From positions 124,001 to 188,000 of the forward strand of contig OY725488.1 in assembly GCA_963281255.1 (NCBI GenBank): DNA of 64,000 nucleotides. Reading direction: 5' to 3'. The position numbers were made by a program, and so were the translations under genes. The notes below the pieces were generated by a model that did not search any database, was not told the origin of the DNA, and saw nothing but the letters and a program-made list of their open reading frames with translations. This DNA is from Aphrocallistes beatrix (Eukaryota; Porifera; Hexactinellida; Sceptrulophora; Aphrocallistidae). Positions 1-11,528 of the stretch are shown piece by piece. Every line of letters starts with the position of its first letter. Positions within the stretch are counted from its first letter, which is position 1.

Positions 1-2692
1 AAATATAACATAGATATATAATATAGATCATGTGTGATGCCAGGACATTATACTGGTTAAATAAAAATGTGCAAAATACTTCTCTGGAAAGATACTGGAA
101 CAGATGGAATAAAATTCCCAGGCGCGTCGAACAGTCTCATGCTATAGCATAATGATGCTGTCTAGTGTGTGATAATATGAAGCGATAACAGTGATTGTAA
201 TGCAATATAGCAAGAGGGTACAAACTGGAAATCGGTATTGATGCTACTGTGCTAAAAATTAGGATATTTACCAGACAAATAATATCGAATAACAAAAGTA
301 TAATCGCACGACTGTAATTGAAAGTTCATATTTCAGTCAAAATTAGTAAAAGGCATACCGTAAAGAAATTATGCTGCTCACTATTTGGGACTTCTGAGGT
401 TAGACCAGTTGATACCTAGATAGCAGCACGACATGAATGTAAGTCCAGATAGAAGTAGTTTTTCAGACTTCCAAATTTATAATGAAAGGCCATAATACCA
501 TATCCTTTAAAGTTTTGCTAACTTCAAAAGATTCTGGAGAATCAGGTTTGTGATCAGTAGATGTCGAGAAAAGCTCCCAGAAAATGCTATGTTCAAAATA
601 AAATAAATGATAACTAATCATAAAATTACACTATTACAGACATGACGTGCCTACCTCCACCATGATAAGAGAAAACTTTGGTCATCACCAGTCGAGGGAA
701 TCGACTTGTTCCAAGAAGGTTGTATGTACTATAAAACGGAGATACAGAAATAAATTTATAGGCAAATAACATCATACGTACTTCTGTAATGTAAAAGAGA
801 AGGACAATAACAAGTCTATCTGAAAGTCTACCTCATTCATAAAACTTTGAGCAGTGTTTTGAGCGCCGACGAAAACTAAATACTCATAAACATATTCAGC
901 TAGCCTAGATGAGATAAATTATTATAGATTTAATTTTCCGCGAGGCGATGATAACCATATGTTCTCCATCAGATTGCAAATTTCTGCATTCCAAATGCTT
1001 TTGATCCAAAAACATGTTATTTTGCATATTATAAAATACTTTCATAAGAATATCAAAATGCAATTGCTCAAGATAGAGACGAAGGAATGTGGAGAGTTGA
1101 AATACCACATGTAATTCATATACGATTTCGAACTCTGAGTTACAACTTCAATCTAAAAATAAAATGCTGGATTATTTCGAGGTTCTCTTAGTGAATAACA
1201 GTCGTTCGAGAAAGTGAATTTTAAAGTGACGTCACTTAACAATCGAATGACTTTGAATTAATATAAAACCAAATTATATAAAAAGAACTTGTGAAAATAT
1301 TGGTAAAAGATAGCAACTATCTTCAAGTTGCAAGATTAACATATTGCAAAATAATCACAGGATAGATAAAAAGATTACAAGATAGATAGGTGCTAACCAC
1401 ACAAAAATGTTAATTATTGAAATTTTTGGGATATGTTTATCAAGAAGAATTGCAATGTGGACTCCCCACGCAAAAAACCAGTATTTTTAGTGAGTTATCA
1501 ACATGCAACTGCTCACTCCCGGATACTCGGAGTCAGATGATGTGTGCAACAATTCAGTATCTCGATTCCTTCACACGTAAGATCCTGTAGTTTTCAGGGA
1601 CACAGTGACTACTAGAATAAGAATACCGATATTTAGGAAATCACAGTGAATTTCAGATTCTAGTAAAATTACGATTCATTTGTCAGCTAATTGGCATTTG
1701 TGAAAAGTGTGCAAGGATTCTATTAATAATACGGAGTATGCTTGTTTAGTTATTACAATACTGCCACCTACCATTCCAATAATTGGAACTATCCCGTAAT
1801 TAAACGGTTCATTTAGCGAACATGAAAGGAATTCATATTTTGCATTTCCTCTAATAATCTGATTTGAATATGTCTGCTTTGATATTGTTAACATAGTTAG
1901 CTCCCATGCATGTGAATACGAATACATTGCAACCTCATTTAGCCGAACTCCATTATCCGGACGGTTAAGACAAATCCAAATGCTGTGCAACCTTAATTCA
2001 TTATCTGGTCGCGATTATCCAAGTTTTTGTAGGGTCTCTGGCAATTCGGATAATCGATGTTCCGCTGTAATAAACGAATGGCGGAACTTTCATCTCACAG
2101 AATTTTCGTCCCCTGAATGGCCCCTTTCGCTCTTGCATATTTCTCAATCAAAAGCCCCCAATTTCACCCGTTTTTTAACATACTCCACTCGAAAAGCATT
2201 AACTTCCGCACCTCTTCCATATTAGTGTCCATTTACTTTAATTTCTAATTAGACGAAATTTCCGGGGACGAAAATTCCAGGGACGAAAGTTGCGCTACCC
2301 GTAGTAAACTCTTCGTAAATAATGTTCACTGTATTCTGTTTCGGCGTAGCTTATATACGAGGCGCTTTTCAGCATGGAAGGTGATACTATCACAAAATTT
2401 CTTTACTTTTGTGTTTAAAATATACAAGCGCGCTTCGCTTCGCTTGCGCTGCGCGGCTGGTGGACACTCTGTGTCCGCCGGAGGCGCCCTTCGGGCACCT
2501 GTGGTCACCATTGATTAATTATAAGGGGGATAACATCTCTAAATACGTCTGTCCGTGACAATGACGTCATAATTCCATGATGAGTCGACATTTTCCTCTG
2601 AGCTCAGAACTTAGTGGAGCCATAGCCAAAAGACTCGCACATGCCAAAAATCAGCCTTCTGTGCCTGGCAGTTACTTCAATCAATTCGTTAC

Positions 2693-2723
<31 letters not shown>

Positions 2724-4188
2724 TTAATCGAGTTTTAATAGTAAGGATTATGCATAATCGTATGCATTTAACACCTTATGACGCTAAACCTTGTCTAAAG
2801 ATTGCGTTATATTTATCTAGTCCATGTAAATATGTAGTAACTCCGATATGCAGTCCGTTAGTAGGGTACTACAGGGTGAGGGAAAATCTCCCAGTTGGGC
2901 TAATACAAAAGGATCATGACAACGATGGGTGAGGGAGTCAGTCCTTTTCGCAATGGGATGAGAACCTCTTATTTAAATTTAAAAAAATTTGTATTATAAG
3001 AATGTACAATGGGCTAACTCAAATATGCTCCATCACCAAAATGCAATCACAGATAAATAAGACATAATAAATCTTCATTAATAGCTCGGGATTTCATTAC
3101 ATGTACGTGTACAAGAGATATCTGTTCTAAAACGATATCGTATAGATGCGAAATTTTTCAATTTCTTCGTAAAATGCAATAACATGAGAATATCTGTACT
3201 CGGTATTTATTCTTGGGATAATCGATTACAAGTTCTTAGATAGCATTTTAGAAGTACGTATAATTGGAGGACAAAAGTCTGACTGGATTACTAGAATACA
3301 CAGGATAGAAGACTACCTAAATATGTGTTATGTGAGATGGACAAAAATGAAAGATATTTTACAACATAATACAGGGTACATGTTATACGCTCTTTAATAA
3401 AATTATTGAAAAATACTCCGATGCCTCTAAATCCGAGTGTTCTCAGCCTTCTTACCCCCGCGGGTCACTAACACTAACATTACTATGACACAATGACAAT
3501 ACTATTTTACGAATAATACTTTTTAATAATAATAAATAATCAAGGATGCATAAGAATAACTATCCAGAAGATATGGAGTAACTGATCAGATAATTAGATC
3601 GGTCATAATGGAGGTTTTGCTGCGAAAACGCTTATGTAAGAAGAATGTGGGAATTTAAACCGAGAATTGCAGAAATAATTCGACGAGATGCAGGTATGTT
3701 GAGACACCCGAGCAACGCCTTCAAGGAGGAGGGACGTTGTTTGGGAGTGGAAAATATAAGAAATAAGGGGTGGTTTCCAAGGCTTTTAGCAGTGTTTTAG
3801 GTGAGAATATAATAAGGAACGCTGAATCAGAGCATTTTAGGTTGAGAGTACGTAATTGGAAAATTGTCAAATAGTTGGCTGTCGAAACGCGAAGGATCAA
3901 TACAGACACTAATCGTGAATTGATTTGTGATTATTCCAAAAATATTGTCAAATATATTAATTATTTTACGAGAATTTCTAAAAAATGTAGAATTATTGAT
4001 TCATTACTAAGGTATATGATTAGATCACAAGACCGTTCAACAAAGTAAAACAAAGTTAAGAACCACCATTCATCACAAATCTATATCAAATTATTATCTC
4101 CAATTTTAAATACGTATATTAATTATATGAAAATTGCTTACTTTTCTCTTGGAGGTTGCTTCCTCGAGATCTGTTTCTGCGCTGCCAT
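1..4188 (-). CDS. SSBP: SSBP-like LUFS-domain protein, 5' part (continues past left edge)
   Basis: Single-stranded-DNA-binding-protein family (SSBP2/3/4), nuclear cofactors of LDB1/Chip transcription complexes. I rebuilt it from short exons: 4142..4188 (ATG at 4188, MAAQKQIS...PREK), 832..904 (LAEYVYEYLVFVGAQNTAQ), 655..728 (W-x-K-x-I then FLLSWW) and about 499..586 (IFWELFSTSTD...). Joined they match the LUFS/LisH-type N-terminus of animal SSBPs (AREK-LALYVYEYLLHVGAQ, then SWWCVFWDLY), and the phases at these junctions agree. Donors and acceptors are GT/AG on the minus strand. Intron 1 is 3237 bp. The donor after the fourth exon and any further exons at 1-498 are uncertain; one weak candidate lies near 363-396. 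The Pro/Gly-rich C-terminal part is not in the window. Confidence 0.82.
2076..2300. mobile_element. Mutator-like MITE, copy 1
   Basis: A 225-bp element with imperfect terminal inverted repeats: left end GAATGGCGGAACTTTC, right end reading inward GGGTAGCGCAACTTTCGTCC. It is flanked by near-identical 9-bp duplications, gtaataaac (2067-2075) and gtagtaaac (2301-2309). Nine-base duplications are typical of Mutator-like elements. A second copy is at 41613-41803 and shares the interior (ttctcaatcaaaa, atactccact). No transposase is encoded, so it is nonautonomous. Confidence 0.75.
2320..2600 (-). repeat. GC-rich dispersed repeat, copy A
   Basis: Matches the reverse complement of 13580-13990. Shared blocks include a GC-rich core (cttgcgctgcgcggctgg, gtgtccgccggaggc), then ttaattataaggg and catctctaaata, ending with gacaatgacgtcataatt and ccatgatgagtcgacattt. 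Copy A lacks about 200 bp found inside copy B. Ends and target-site duplication are not clear, so the class is unknown. Confidence 0.7.
2695..2719. repeat. (AT)n microsatellite
   Basis: About 25 bp of uninterrupted AT dinucleotide repeat in intron 1 of the SSBP-like gene. Confidence 0.9.
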
Positions 4189-7100
4189 CCCTAACAACAG
4201 TTCCAGAAATATAATATTCAATACGCGTCTTAGCCTAGGGCAACGAGTTCGAAATGAGTGGTACAGCACTCAATTTGAATTCATTTAATACTTTAAACAA
4301 ATAATTAAACAATATCAAGATTGGACAACCTGGGAACATTAATTCTTCATCATTACCTAATGCTACAGAGCAATGAAGGAATTCTCAGAAAATAATTATC
4401 ACAAATTCGCTGTACACAACAAAAGCGTGATAAATTTATGATGAAATTGCTAAATAGAAACTATTGCTAATCGGTTTCAGGAATATACGTGTATAATATG
4501 ATAAACACATCTTCACACATAAAATTATGAGAATAATGAAGATTTTAGTTTTAAATAAGGGACTCTAGAAAAATCAGACATGTCCCATAATGGGAAGAGG
4601 TCAAAACTGTCACAATTATAAATTGATGCTGATATAGCGAGACAATCTAGTCACTGACATTATTAGCATTCAGATGTGTGAAGTACAGTGTGCTGTAATT
4701 CGTAATCGGAGACGATTAATGTCAGATTGTAGAAATACGCCACTCTATTAAGAGAAGTTCTTATCAGAAAGAATCCTCTGAAAATACAGACAATGTAGGA
4801 ATCTTTCACGAAGCTGTTAACAAGAAAAGCACTGAAATGAAGTAGGTGCTTATTTCTATTTGAATTGTATTCAGTACACCCTCCCTAATAGTCCGAAAAG
4901 ACCCCTGCCAATGATTTAAAAATCGTACGAATAATTAATTTATTCAGACTACAAAACTAATTCTGATTTCGTAAAATAGATAATTAGCTTAACATTGTGA
5001 TACAACTGAACTCTCAATTCACTAAGCTCAGTGTTCGGATAGCGAGGCTGCTTTGTATAATCCAGAAGAATTCGTGTTATTTCACTAATCTGAACAAATT
5101 CAATAATCCGAACGATTTTTCGATCATTGGTACAGAGCTGTTCGGATTAGCTAGGGCGTATTGTACTCATTTACGTACAGACATAAGACTACTTTAATTC
5201 GTAATGTAATTAACCCTCATTTGGGGCTCATCATTCTGATCCGAACTCGTGAACCACTGAGCAATGGCACCAACCATATTAGAGTTTAAAGGGCTAATTA
5301 ATGGACTGAGCGATGCGGACATTGTCATGTATCGACAAAGATGAGACCGATCAAAGGTGTGGCAGCACTGTAGATACAAACACAAGTGATATAATACCTA
5401 AATTACCAGGTACCAACCTGTAGTAACGTATTCGCTGTTGATTGCTCTGAAAATGTTTGGAGAAATTAGGAAATTCAAATCTGTCAAATTTATAGATTTA
5501 ATATAAAAATCAAATTATCAATGAAAATACAAATTCGTAAATCTAATACACATCATAACTATTTATACTACTCCTGTGCTGCCATACTATTACAGTACAT
5601 ACATACTTCTGTGACCTGAATATGGAGGAATTATAGAATATATGTGATTAATTGCATAACCCGACTAAAAATAAGATTGGGGCAACATTGGCACACTGCT
5701 GGGCTTTCCCATTATTACTAATACTGATATGAGATGTCCACCATATCTGGACACCTATCTGTGAAGTTGACCCGTATTAAAAACTAGTTCAGTCCGGCTT
5801 CATGAAAAATTGCAGGGAATTGTGTTTGAATTTCTATTTCACGTTCAAACTGCGGGCAACTTCAAATATGAAAATTGGAAAATCTATTTTAAATGCGCCT
5901 TTGTTTCCGCCCGCGGCATCTGCAAACGCTAAATCTAATTCTTATTTCAAGGATTTATATATCCATTAATACAAGTTTGTATTTAAATTTTCACACATAT
6001 ACTCGTAACATGAAAAAGATATAATATAGATGAAATATGATGTGCTAATATTGTATATTTGACTACGTATTTAGAATCCTATTTTGTTACTAAAAAAACA
6101 TCACCTCTGGGTGGTGTTCTCGGAGCGGCACAACTGTTCTGTCCACCGACCAGTCGCGACAGTCATAACTGGATCTAGATTAGTAACGAGCTAATTCCAA
6201 CTTCTGGGAGATGTCTACGCTCGGCGACAAAATAAATTCTCCTAGAATGAGGTTGTATTGAATTGCTTGACTGCAACATAAGAATTCTTACAATGCAAAG
6301 TTTGGTAAGAAATGGAAGGTTAGATTTCACAAAATTCCGCATACGGATAGACGGATGGACAGCAGGGTTGGAATTTAACCCGGGTTAAATAGGTTTAGCC
6401 CAGCCCACTGGGCTAAACTGGGGATTTTTTTCGATAATATCCTTGGGTTGGATCTCAATTAATCTTTAAATAATAATATGTAGAGATATCACTGTCAGTT
6501 TCAGAATACATTTTTTTATAAAACTGTCAACTACTACATATAATTAATGGTGTCACCAGTCGAACTCAACAGATACTCCTAGTTCACGATAACAAGTCGC
6601 TAGTTTGATGCACAACCTATTCTTCAGTTTGGTTGTGTGAAGCTTTGACAGAATATTGATTCTCTATGTTATGCTAAAATGTATATGATCCAATAAAGTG
6701 TATTCGCTTAGAATGATGAGGTTTAAACCCATAAAAGGGGTTTTGCCCAGCCCGGTTTAAACCTGGGTTAAACCTGCCAACCCTGATGGACGGACATACA
6801 ACACAGTCCATGCCATAAAAGTGAGTATGTCACTGATATTTGGGAAGAGTCGAAGTTGCATCGTTCAGGTATTGAAACAAACTATGTAGGAAGATTTAAT
6901 TTCAGTTCAATAGCATGCATGTAGTTCAAAGGTAAGCGTACGTAATGAGTTGCATACCTAGCCCATATCAATCTGAATCAAAGGTTTAATATAGCTTCAA
7001 AAATGAGTTCATAGAAAGAAGGATATGCTGACGATAGTTATCCGCCTATTAAATATTCTGTATTAATACTAAAAATAAAACAAAATAATGTGTGAGATAA

Positions 7101-8032
7101 CAGTTTATCAAATATGAATGCAGATAGTGGTTGAAGGGCGTAACCTAGCATAACTAGGGAATTGCATTCAGCAAGATAGAGTGTCAGGAGATAGTTCGCA
7201 TGCCATAACGATAGTAGAGATTACACAACAAAATTCAACTAAAACCCTTGCAAGAAAAGCTCCGTTATTTTATCAGTAAATTAGCTGTGCGTGACCTACG
7301 CAAAAATCTGTGGTCAGAGTTCTGACATCACTTTACGGGTATAGATTGAGCATATTGACCTTTCACGGCTTTAACAAACTATTAATTAAGCCTGATTACG
7401 AATGTATAAATAAAACCAGCATCGTATTTTTAATATTGATTTCCTTTCTACCCATTCTACTCTGGAGGGTCAATAGCAAACTCTGTCAAATGCACGCATA
7501 ATGCTTTTGTAAAAGTCTCGGATCGCAAAAGGTCCCGGGTTCAAAATGTTGATATCTCTTATCAGTGATATGACAACATTATTTGGGGTGATGAATTCAG
7601 GTTGTATGTAAATCTGATTGAATGATTCAATTATCATCCAGTCTCTCTTCTCTATAAAAAGTCAAAATTAGATGACTAAAAGGTTAGAAGAGATCTTATG
7701 TAACCAACCACCTTTTGAAGTTTAAGAATGAGCAAGTCCGTGATTTCACTTGTCAATTATTGGTATCCATAAAATACACATTTTGTCATCCATCTGTCAA
7801 GAATCAACAAAAACTTCAGAAATCATCAATGCTTTATAGCGTACTGGAGAATAAAACTTTTACTTTGTGGGTAATTCATTGGAAGTTGTCAGTTGTGATG
7901 TGTTGCACCAAAGAATCTGATTCGCTATCTTCAAAATGAAGTGTACAAATAAGTATCATTAAAGTTACAAATATAGGATTTTATGAAATCTGACGAATAA
8001 CTGAACGAGTGGATAAGAACTCGGAATGAACA
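4189..8032. other. AT-rich intergenic region
   Basis: Separates the SSBP-like start exon (-) from the small gene starting at 8033 (+), so it holds both 5' flanks. I find no exon with a recognisable product. It contains a hAT-type nonautonomous element (6363-6785) and, at about 5000-5170, degenerate copies of 'ataatccgaac/ttcggattagc' words that look like a decayed pogo/Tigger-like element. Short open frames near 7310-7501 and 7715-7939 have low-complexity composition and no family resemblance. Confidence 0.6.
6363..6785. mobile_element. hAT-type nonautonomous element, copy 1
   Basis: 423 bp bounded by CAGGGTTGG at the left and CCAACCCTG at the right. Flanking 8-bp duplications are atggacag (6355-6362) and atggacgg (6786-6793), 7 of 8 identical. 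Eight-base duplications and CAGGG-type ends are hAT hallmarks. The subterminal parts carry inverted tttaaccc/gggttaaa words. No transposase is encoded. A second element with the same ends is at 25485-25937, but its interior differs. Confidence 0.8.
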
Positions 8033-9026
8033 ATGGAGAAGTTAAAGAGTGGAATCAATCGATTAATTTGTGGATTTCAAAGAAAAGTCAAAATGACCAG
8101 GAAAGGTAAGATAATATATAATTTTCTTAATAGGCTGGAGTAGAGTGTCAATCGCTGTGAGTGACATATACTCAATTCTGATAGCTAACTCTCTTGATTC
8201 AAGCACTCTAGCGACAGCCTTCAACAATTCTATTCATCATTTCATTACGATATTAGAAAATTCAGCTTTGAAAGCATTTTAGGTGCGAAGACAAGTAGAA
8301 AGGGTCGGCGAAAGAAGTCAGTTAGATTTAAAAAGAGGGTACGTAAGTCAATAAGTCAGTGTTATGTTAATATGCAAAATTATTTGTAAATCCTTACTGG
8401 GAGCAACATAGGGCACGAACTAGATTAATTAATTAACCCGAGGATTACTTGGGGTCAAAGGTATAAATAGAAATGACCCAGCTTTCACTTTCATTTTCAG
8501 TTTACTTTCAATTAACTTTCACTTTCAATTCAACATTCCTGGACATGCTCGGGTTAAAATTGTCATTGTCTATACGCTGTCTTACCAAATATGACCAAGG
8601 ATTTATAGCCTATTGAATTGTTCACAGATCAAAGTGGTGGAGATCCCAACGTGGAAGTGCTGGGATTTGAGACATACTGACTTCAAAATCGAATTCACTT
8701 ACGGACCTACAAAAGAACGCATTTTTCATGGAAATAACCGTCACGAAGACATCTACTGCGCCCTCCCTCCTCGCTCTAGAGAGGAGAGACTGGAAGATCT
8801 GGAACGTACCATGGATTGGGAGTGTGTGTACTCTAATAAAATAAAGCTGCTAGAAACTAATTCGCAAGACTCTACCAGACACCTACTGAGCATCTTCCTG
8901 TTGGCTTACTGGAGCAAGATAGAGATGGAGGAATGCGACCTAGTCAGAGCGATACATGCACGAGGAATCACTCTTAGTAAGTTCACGGTTCTGAATATGG
9001 AGAAGACGGGATATTATTTATTATAA
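8033..9026 (+). CDS. Small basic protein with an RVxF-like PP1-docking motif
   Basis: Proposed three-exon gene: 8033..8105 (ATG), 8283..8338, 8628..9026 (stop), with consistent phases (175 codons plus stop). The N-terminal 43 residues are strongly basic and include KKSVRFKK, which fits the K/R-x-V-x-F docking motif for protein phosphatase 1. The rest (IKVVEIPTWKCWDLRH..., PPRSREERLEDLERTMDWE) is acidic/basic mixed and globular-looking; I do not recognise the family. An internal CTTA|GTAAGT at about 8970 could be a donor joined to an acceptor near 9122, which would change the last residues. The PP1 link is inference from one short motif. Confidence 0.5.
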
Positions 9027-9299
9027 TAATTTCACTAGAATCTGATGACTTCCAATATGCAAGAGAACAAAAAATAACGAAACCCCCCTTCAAACCAAAT
9101 CAGAACAAATCCTCCTTGCAGAGGGAACTCTGAACTCTGAACCATTCTCAGTTCTGCACTGATTTGTTTTTCTAAATTTCTAAAACTGTAAATAGAAACG
9201 TGTACGAGTAGTACTGCACAAGTAAATGACTTTGTGCGTCATAAATATAGTGTAGTCAAATATACATAAGAAAGCAATTCTAATCAATAAAATAAAAAT

Positions 9300-10118
9300 T
9301 CAAATGTTACAAGCTCCGCCTTCTGCACCAGCAGGACTGGTCCCTTCTTCCTGAGCAGAACTGGAAGGTTTGTCCGATTTAATCCTTAACTGTTCCTCTA
9401 GCACCATCAACTCCCCCTCAGTGATATCATACCACTCGTCTAGCCAGAGGACTGCCTCCTTGTGCCCCTGTAGCAACACATCTCTCAGCTTGTTGTGAAC
9501 TGTTGACTCTCCGATCGTTTGAAAACCGAAGACGTTTACATTGACTTTGATCACTTTGTAGCTACACATAACTGGAGACGCTGTTTCCACCCAATACGGA
9601 CTAAAGGGTCCACGACCAGTCTTAGCAGATTTGAATTTTTTCAGACTACAAGCGGCCTCTTTGGCTGCATTAGAAATCTCATCATTCACAATGTCCAAGT
9701 AGACCACCTCCCTCACTGCTAATTCTTCTGGAGTCAAGTTCAGAGGGTTGTCACTGGTGCCGGCATTCTCCTCGTACGTTGTGAAGACCTCCACAGATAT
9801 ACGAGAGGTGAAATGACATGTGAAATGTGTGAAATTATAGATAGGGTAGTAGTTCCAAGAATTTTCCGTAACGTAGAACGGATCTGTCGGCAGGAATTTC
9901 TGTGCCCACGAGGGAAGGTGCCTAGCCAAATGATATCTTTTTTCCTGGTGGAGGCCAGTCCCGAACTTTTCATGCTGACACTGCTCTGCATTCACTAGCT
10001 CCACGTGATCCCCTTCTATCCCCGCTTCCAACTGAGCTCGCGCAATCATGTACCGCTGTCCCTTCTTATACTCAGCCACTGAGAGTGGCATTATGATCCG
10101 GTACTCGCGAATCAACAT
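9300..10118 (-). CDS. PITPN: Class I phosphatidylinositol transfer protein
   Basis: Cytosolic carrier that exchanges phosphatidylinositol and phosphatidylcholine between membranes and supplies PI to lipid kinases. The 272-residue product starts MLIREYRIIMPLSVAEYKKG, like the KEYRVILPVSVDEYQVGQ start of animal PITP-alpha/beta. It keeps the family landmark FKSAKTGRGP (FKSIKTGRGP in vertebrates), followed by P-x-W, a central MCSYKVIKV strand and C-terminal WLDEWYDIT. Length matches PITP-alpha/beta (about 270) rather than the large RdgB forms. It is a single open frame. The C-terminal tail (SSSAQEEGTSPAGAEGG) is low-complexity. The 3' end is about 270 bp from the convergent small gene upstream in the window. 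Confidence 0.95.
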   Translation of the reverse strand: MLIREYRIIMPLSVAEYKKGQRYMIARAQLEAGIEGDHVELVNAEQCQHEKFGTGLHQEKRYHLARHLPSWAQKFLPTDPFYVTENSWNYYPIYNFTHFTCHFTSRISVEVFTTYEENAGTSDNPLNLTPEELAVREVVYLDIVNDEISNAAKEAACSLKKFKSAKTGRGPFSPYWVETASPVMCSYKVIKVNVNVFGFQTIGESTVHNKLRDVLLQGHKEAVLWLDEWYDITEGELMVLEEQLRIKSDKPSSSAQEEGTSPAGAEGGACNI

Positions 10119-10423
10119 TCCAAATGGAAGGCCAGTATCTGGTAAGATCGATCTGTGGGGTGTTTAACTTGATTAATGTAACAAAAATGGTCATCGAATC
10201 CTAACATTATTTACATAATAAATTGAGGAATTTATTTCCATTACATTTAACTAATCAAGCAAGCACTTACAATGTGAATCAATTGCATTGAGAATCCCAC
10301 TTTAAATTAAAGTAATTAACTATTGGAGAATGGGGGTAACAGAATGAAATACAACAAAACTTTCACAAAATAAATGTAATCTGAGCAAAATCCACCCTAG
10401 TGCTGTGTTCAGACATAAGGACT

Positions 10424-10906
10424 TCAGACGTCTTGTGCATATCTCTCCATTCTCAACTTGCTCATTACTCTCCTCTCTTCGCGTCTCTTCTTCTTCTGCT
10501 CCCCGATCAGCCTCACGGTTGCCTCATCATCAAACCTTCCCCTCACCTGTCTTTTGCTGCAAGTTGAGATGCAACAGAGGCAGACGAAGCAGGCCAAGCC
10601 GACACAGGCGCAGCACAGGCACACAGTCCCAACACTCACCAGAATCACAAACCCCAGTCCGCTCACACTACAGCTCCAGATGTGAGTCTCGCTTAGGCTG
10701 CATCTGTTACTTACAATCCCCTGGAATTCTACAGGTAGGCATGAATCGCCGCATGAGTAGCATATCACGTCCACCGAATCATTCGCAGCTCTTACGCACT
10801 CCAAACAAGACCCATTGTGCATGGCACAGAAGTCTTCAGCATCCGTGTACGCAAACGAGAGTATAAATAGGTTGAATGTAAAACAGAAGAAGAGAAGTGA
10901 TCTCAT
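10424..10906 (-). CDS. PTTG1IP: PTTG1IP/PBF-like PSI-domain membrane protein, paralogue A
   Basis: Type I membrane protein related to pituitary tumour-transforming 1 interacting protein. The 160 residues show a signal peptide (MRSLLFFCFTFNLFILSFAY), a Cys-rich PSI-like ectodomain (FCAMHNGSCLECVRAA..., CYSCGDSCL), a transmembrane segment rich in Val/Ile, a cysteine-dense membrane-proximal stretch (CLCCACVGLACFVCLCC), and a short basic charged tail (KKKRREERR). Order and length agree with vertebrate PTTG1IP. Single exon. Two tandem paralogues follow at 11529-12044 and 12951-13394, same strand. The cysteine cluster may be palmitoylated (inference). Confidence 0.82.
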   Translation of the reverse strand: MRSLLFFCFTFNLFILSFAYTDAEDFCAMHNGSCLECVRAANDSVDVICYSCGDSCLPVEFQGIVSNRCSLSETHIWSCSVSGLGFVILVSVGTVCLCCACVGLACFVCLCCISTCSKRQVRGRFDDEATVRLIGEQKKKRREERRVMSKLRMERYAQDV

Positions 10907-11528
10907 CTCAACTTTGAAGTCTAACTGCCATCAAATAAATAATGAAATTTAATAGAAAAAAGCCCCCTCCCACAGACGGAATGGAAGTGTGCTTAAACGC
11001 GGATTTATTTTTGTTCTGTCATCATGATGACGTTAGCATGATAGTAGACTGTGTGCCAATACTATTATATTGAATCATATAGCCTGTCACGAAAAATTTG
11101 GACCCGCCAGAATGGCTCTCCCCGATCATTATATTTCGGTCACTTAAAAATGGTTATGTAGTCGACTTTCCTATTACAATTGACCTCTGTATAACGGCCA
11201 CCTGTACATAACGGTCATTCTCATCATTTCAGAGGGGTTCATATATTTCAGTATAACCATTAGTTCTGAGGGGGTCCATATATATTTCAGCATAACACTG
11301 AAATATTGGTTCCGGGGTGTCTAAATATTTCGGCGGTCCATATATTCCATGACAAGTCAATATAATAGTATAAGAAGCACACTAATAAGATAAGAAATAA
11401 GTCATTAATTTCAAAATTATTCAATGTCCTTCCAAAATAACTTCAATATATGACTGATTAGCCACGACTATATGGAGATGGGTAACAAGATCTGACTTAA
11501 TAGATAGTTTAGTAATTGGGATTCCTTT
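10907..11528. other. Intergenic spacer between PTTG1IP paralogues A and B
   Basis: No gene seen. At about 11170-11345 there are repeated phrases such as cctctgtataacgg, acataacggtc and catatatttcag that resemble the ends of pogo/Tigger-like MITEs, but no clear pair of termini or TA duplication can be drawn. Confidence 0.5.

Larger units (their letters stand above)
905..4141 (-). other. Large first intron of the SSBP-like gene
   Basis: AT-rich sequence of 3.2 kb between the start-codon exon and the LUFS exons. It carries a Mutator-like MITE (2076-2300), a GC-rich dispersed repeat (2320-2600), an (AT)n run at about 2695-2719 and, before the MITE at about 1925-2060, degenerate pieces with 'attatccgg'-type words recalling pogo/Tigger ends. 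A 14-bp palindrome around TGACGTCA lies at 1224-1237. I see no convincing extra exon. Confidence 0.7.

Noticed and set aside
905-1108. Minus-strand open frame next to the SSBP exon
   Set aside because: It ends just at the acceptor of the LUFS exon; the SSBP start exon was found instead at 4142-4188, so this is intron sequence.
1980-2225. Plus-strand open frame
   Set aside because: It overlaps the Mutator-like MITE; the second MITE copy does not conserve the frame.
7530-7545. tRNA T-arm/B-box-like sequence (ggtcccgggttcaaa)
   Set aside because: No acceptor stem, D-arm or anticodon arm fits around it, so it is at most a decayed SINE fragment.
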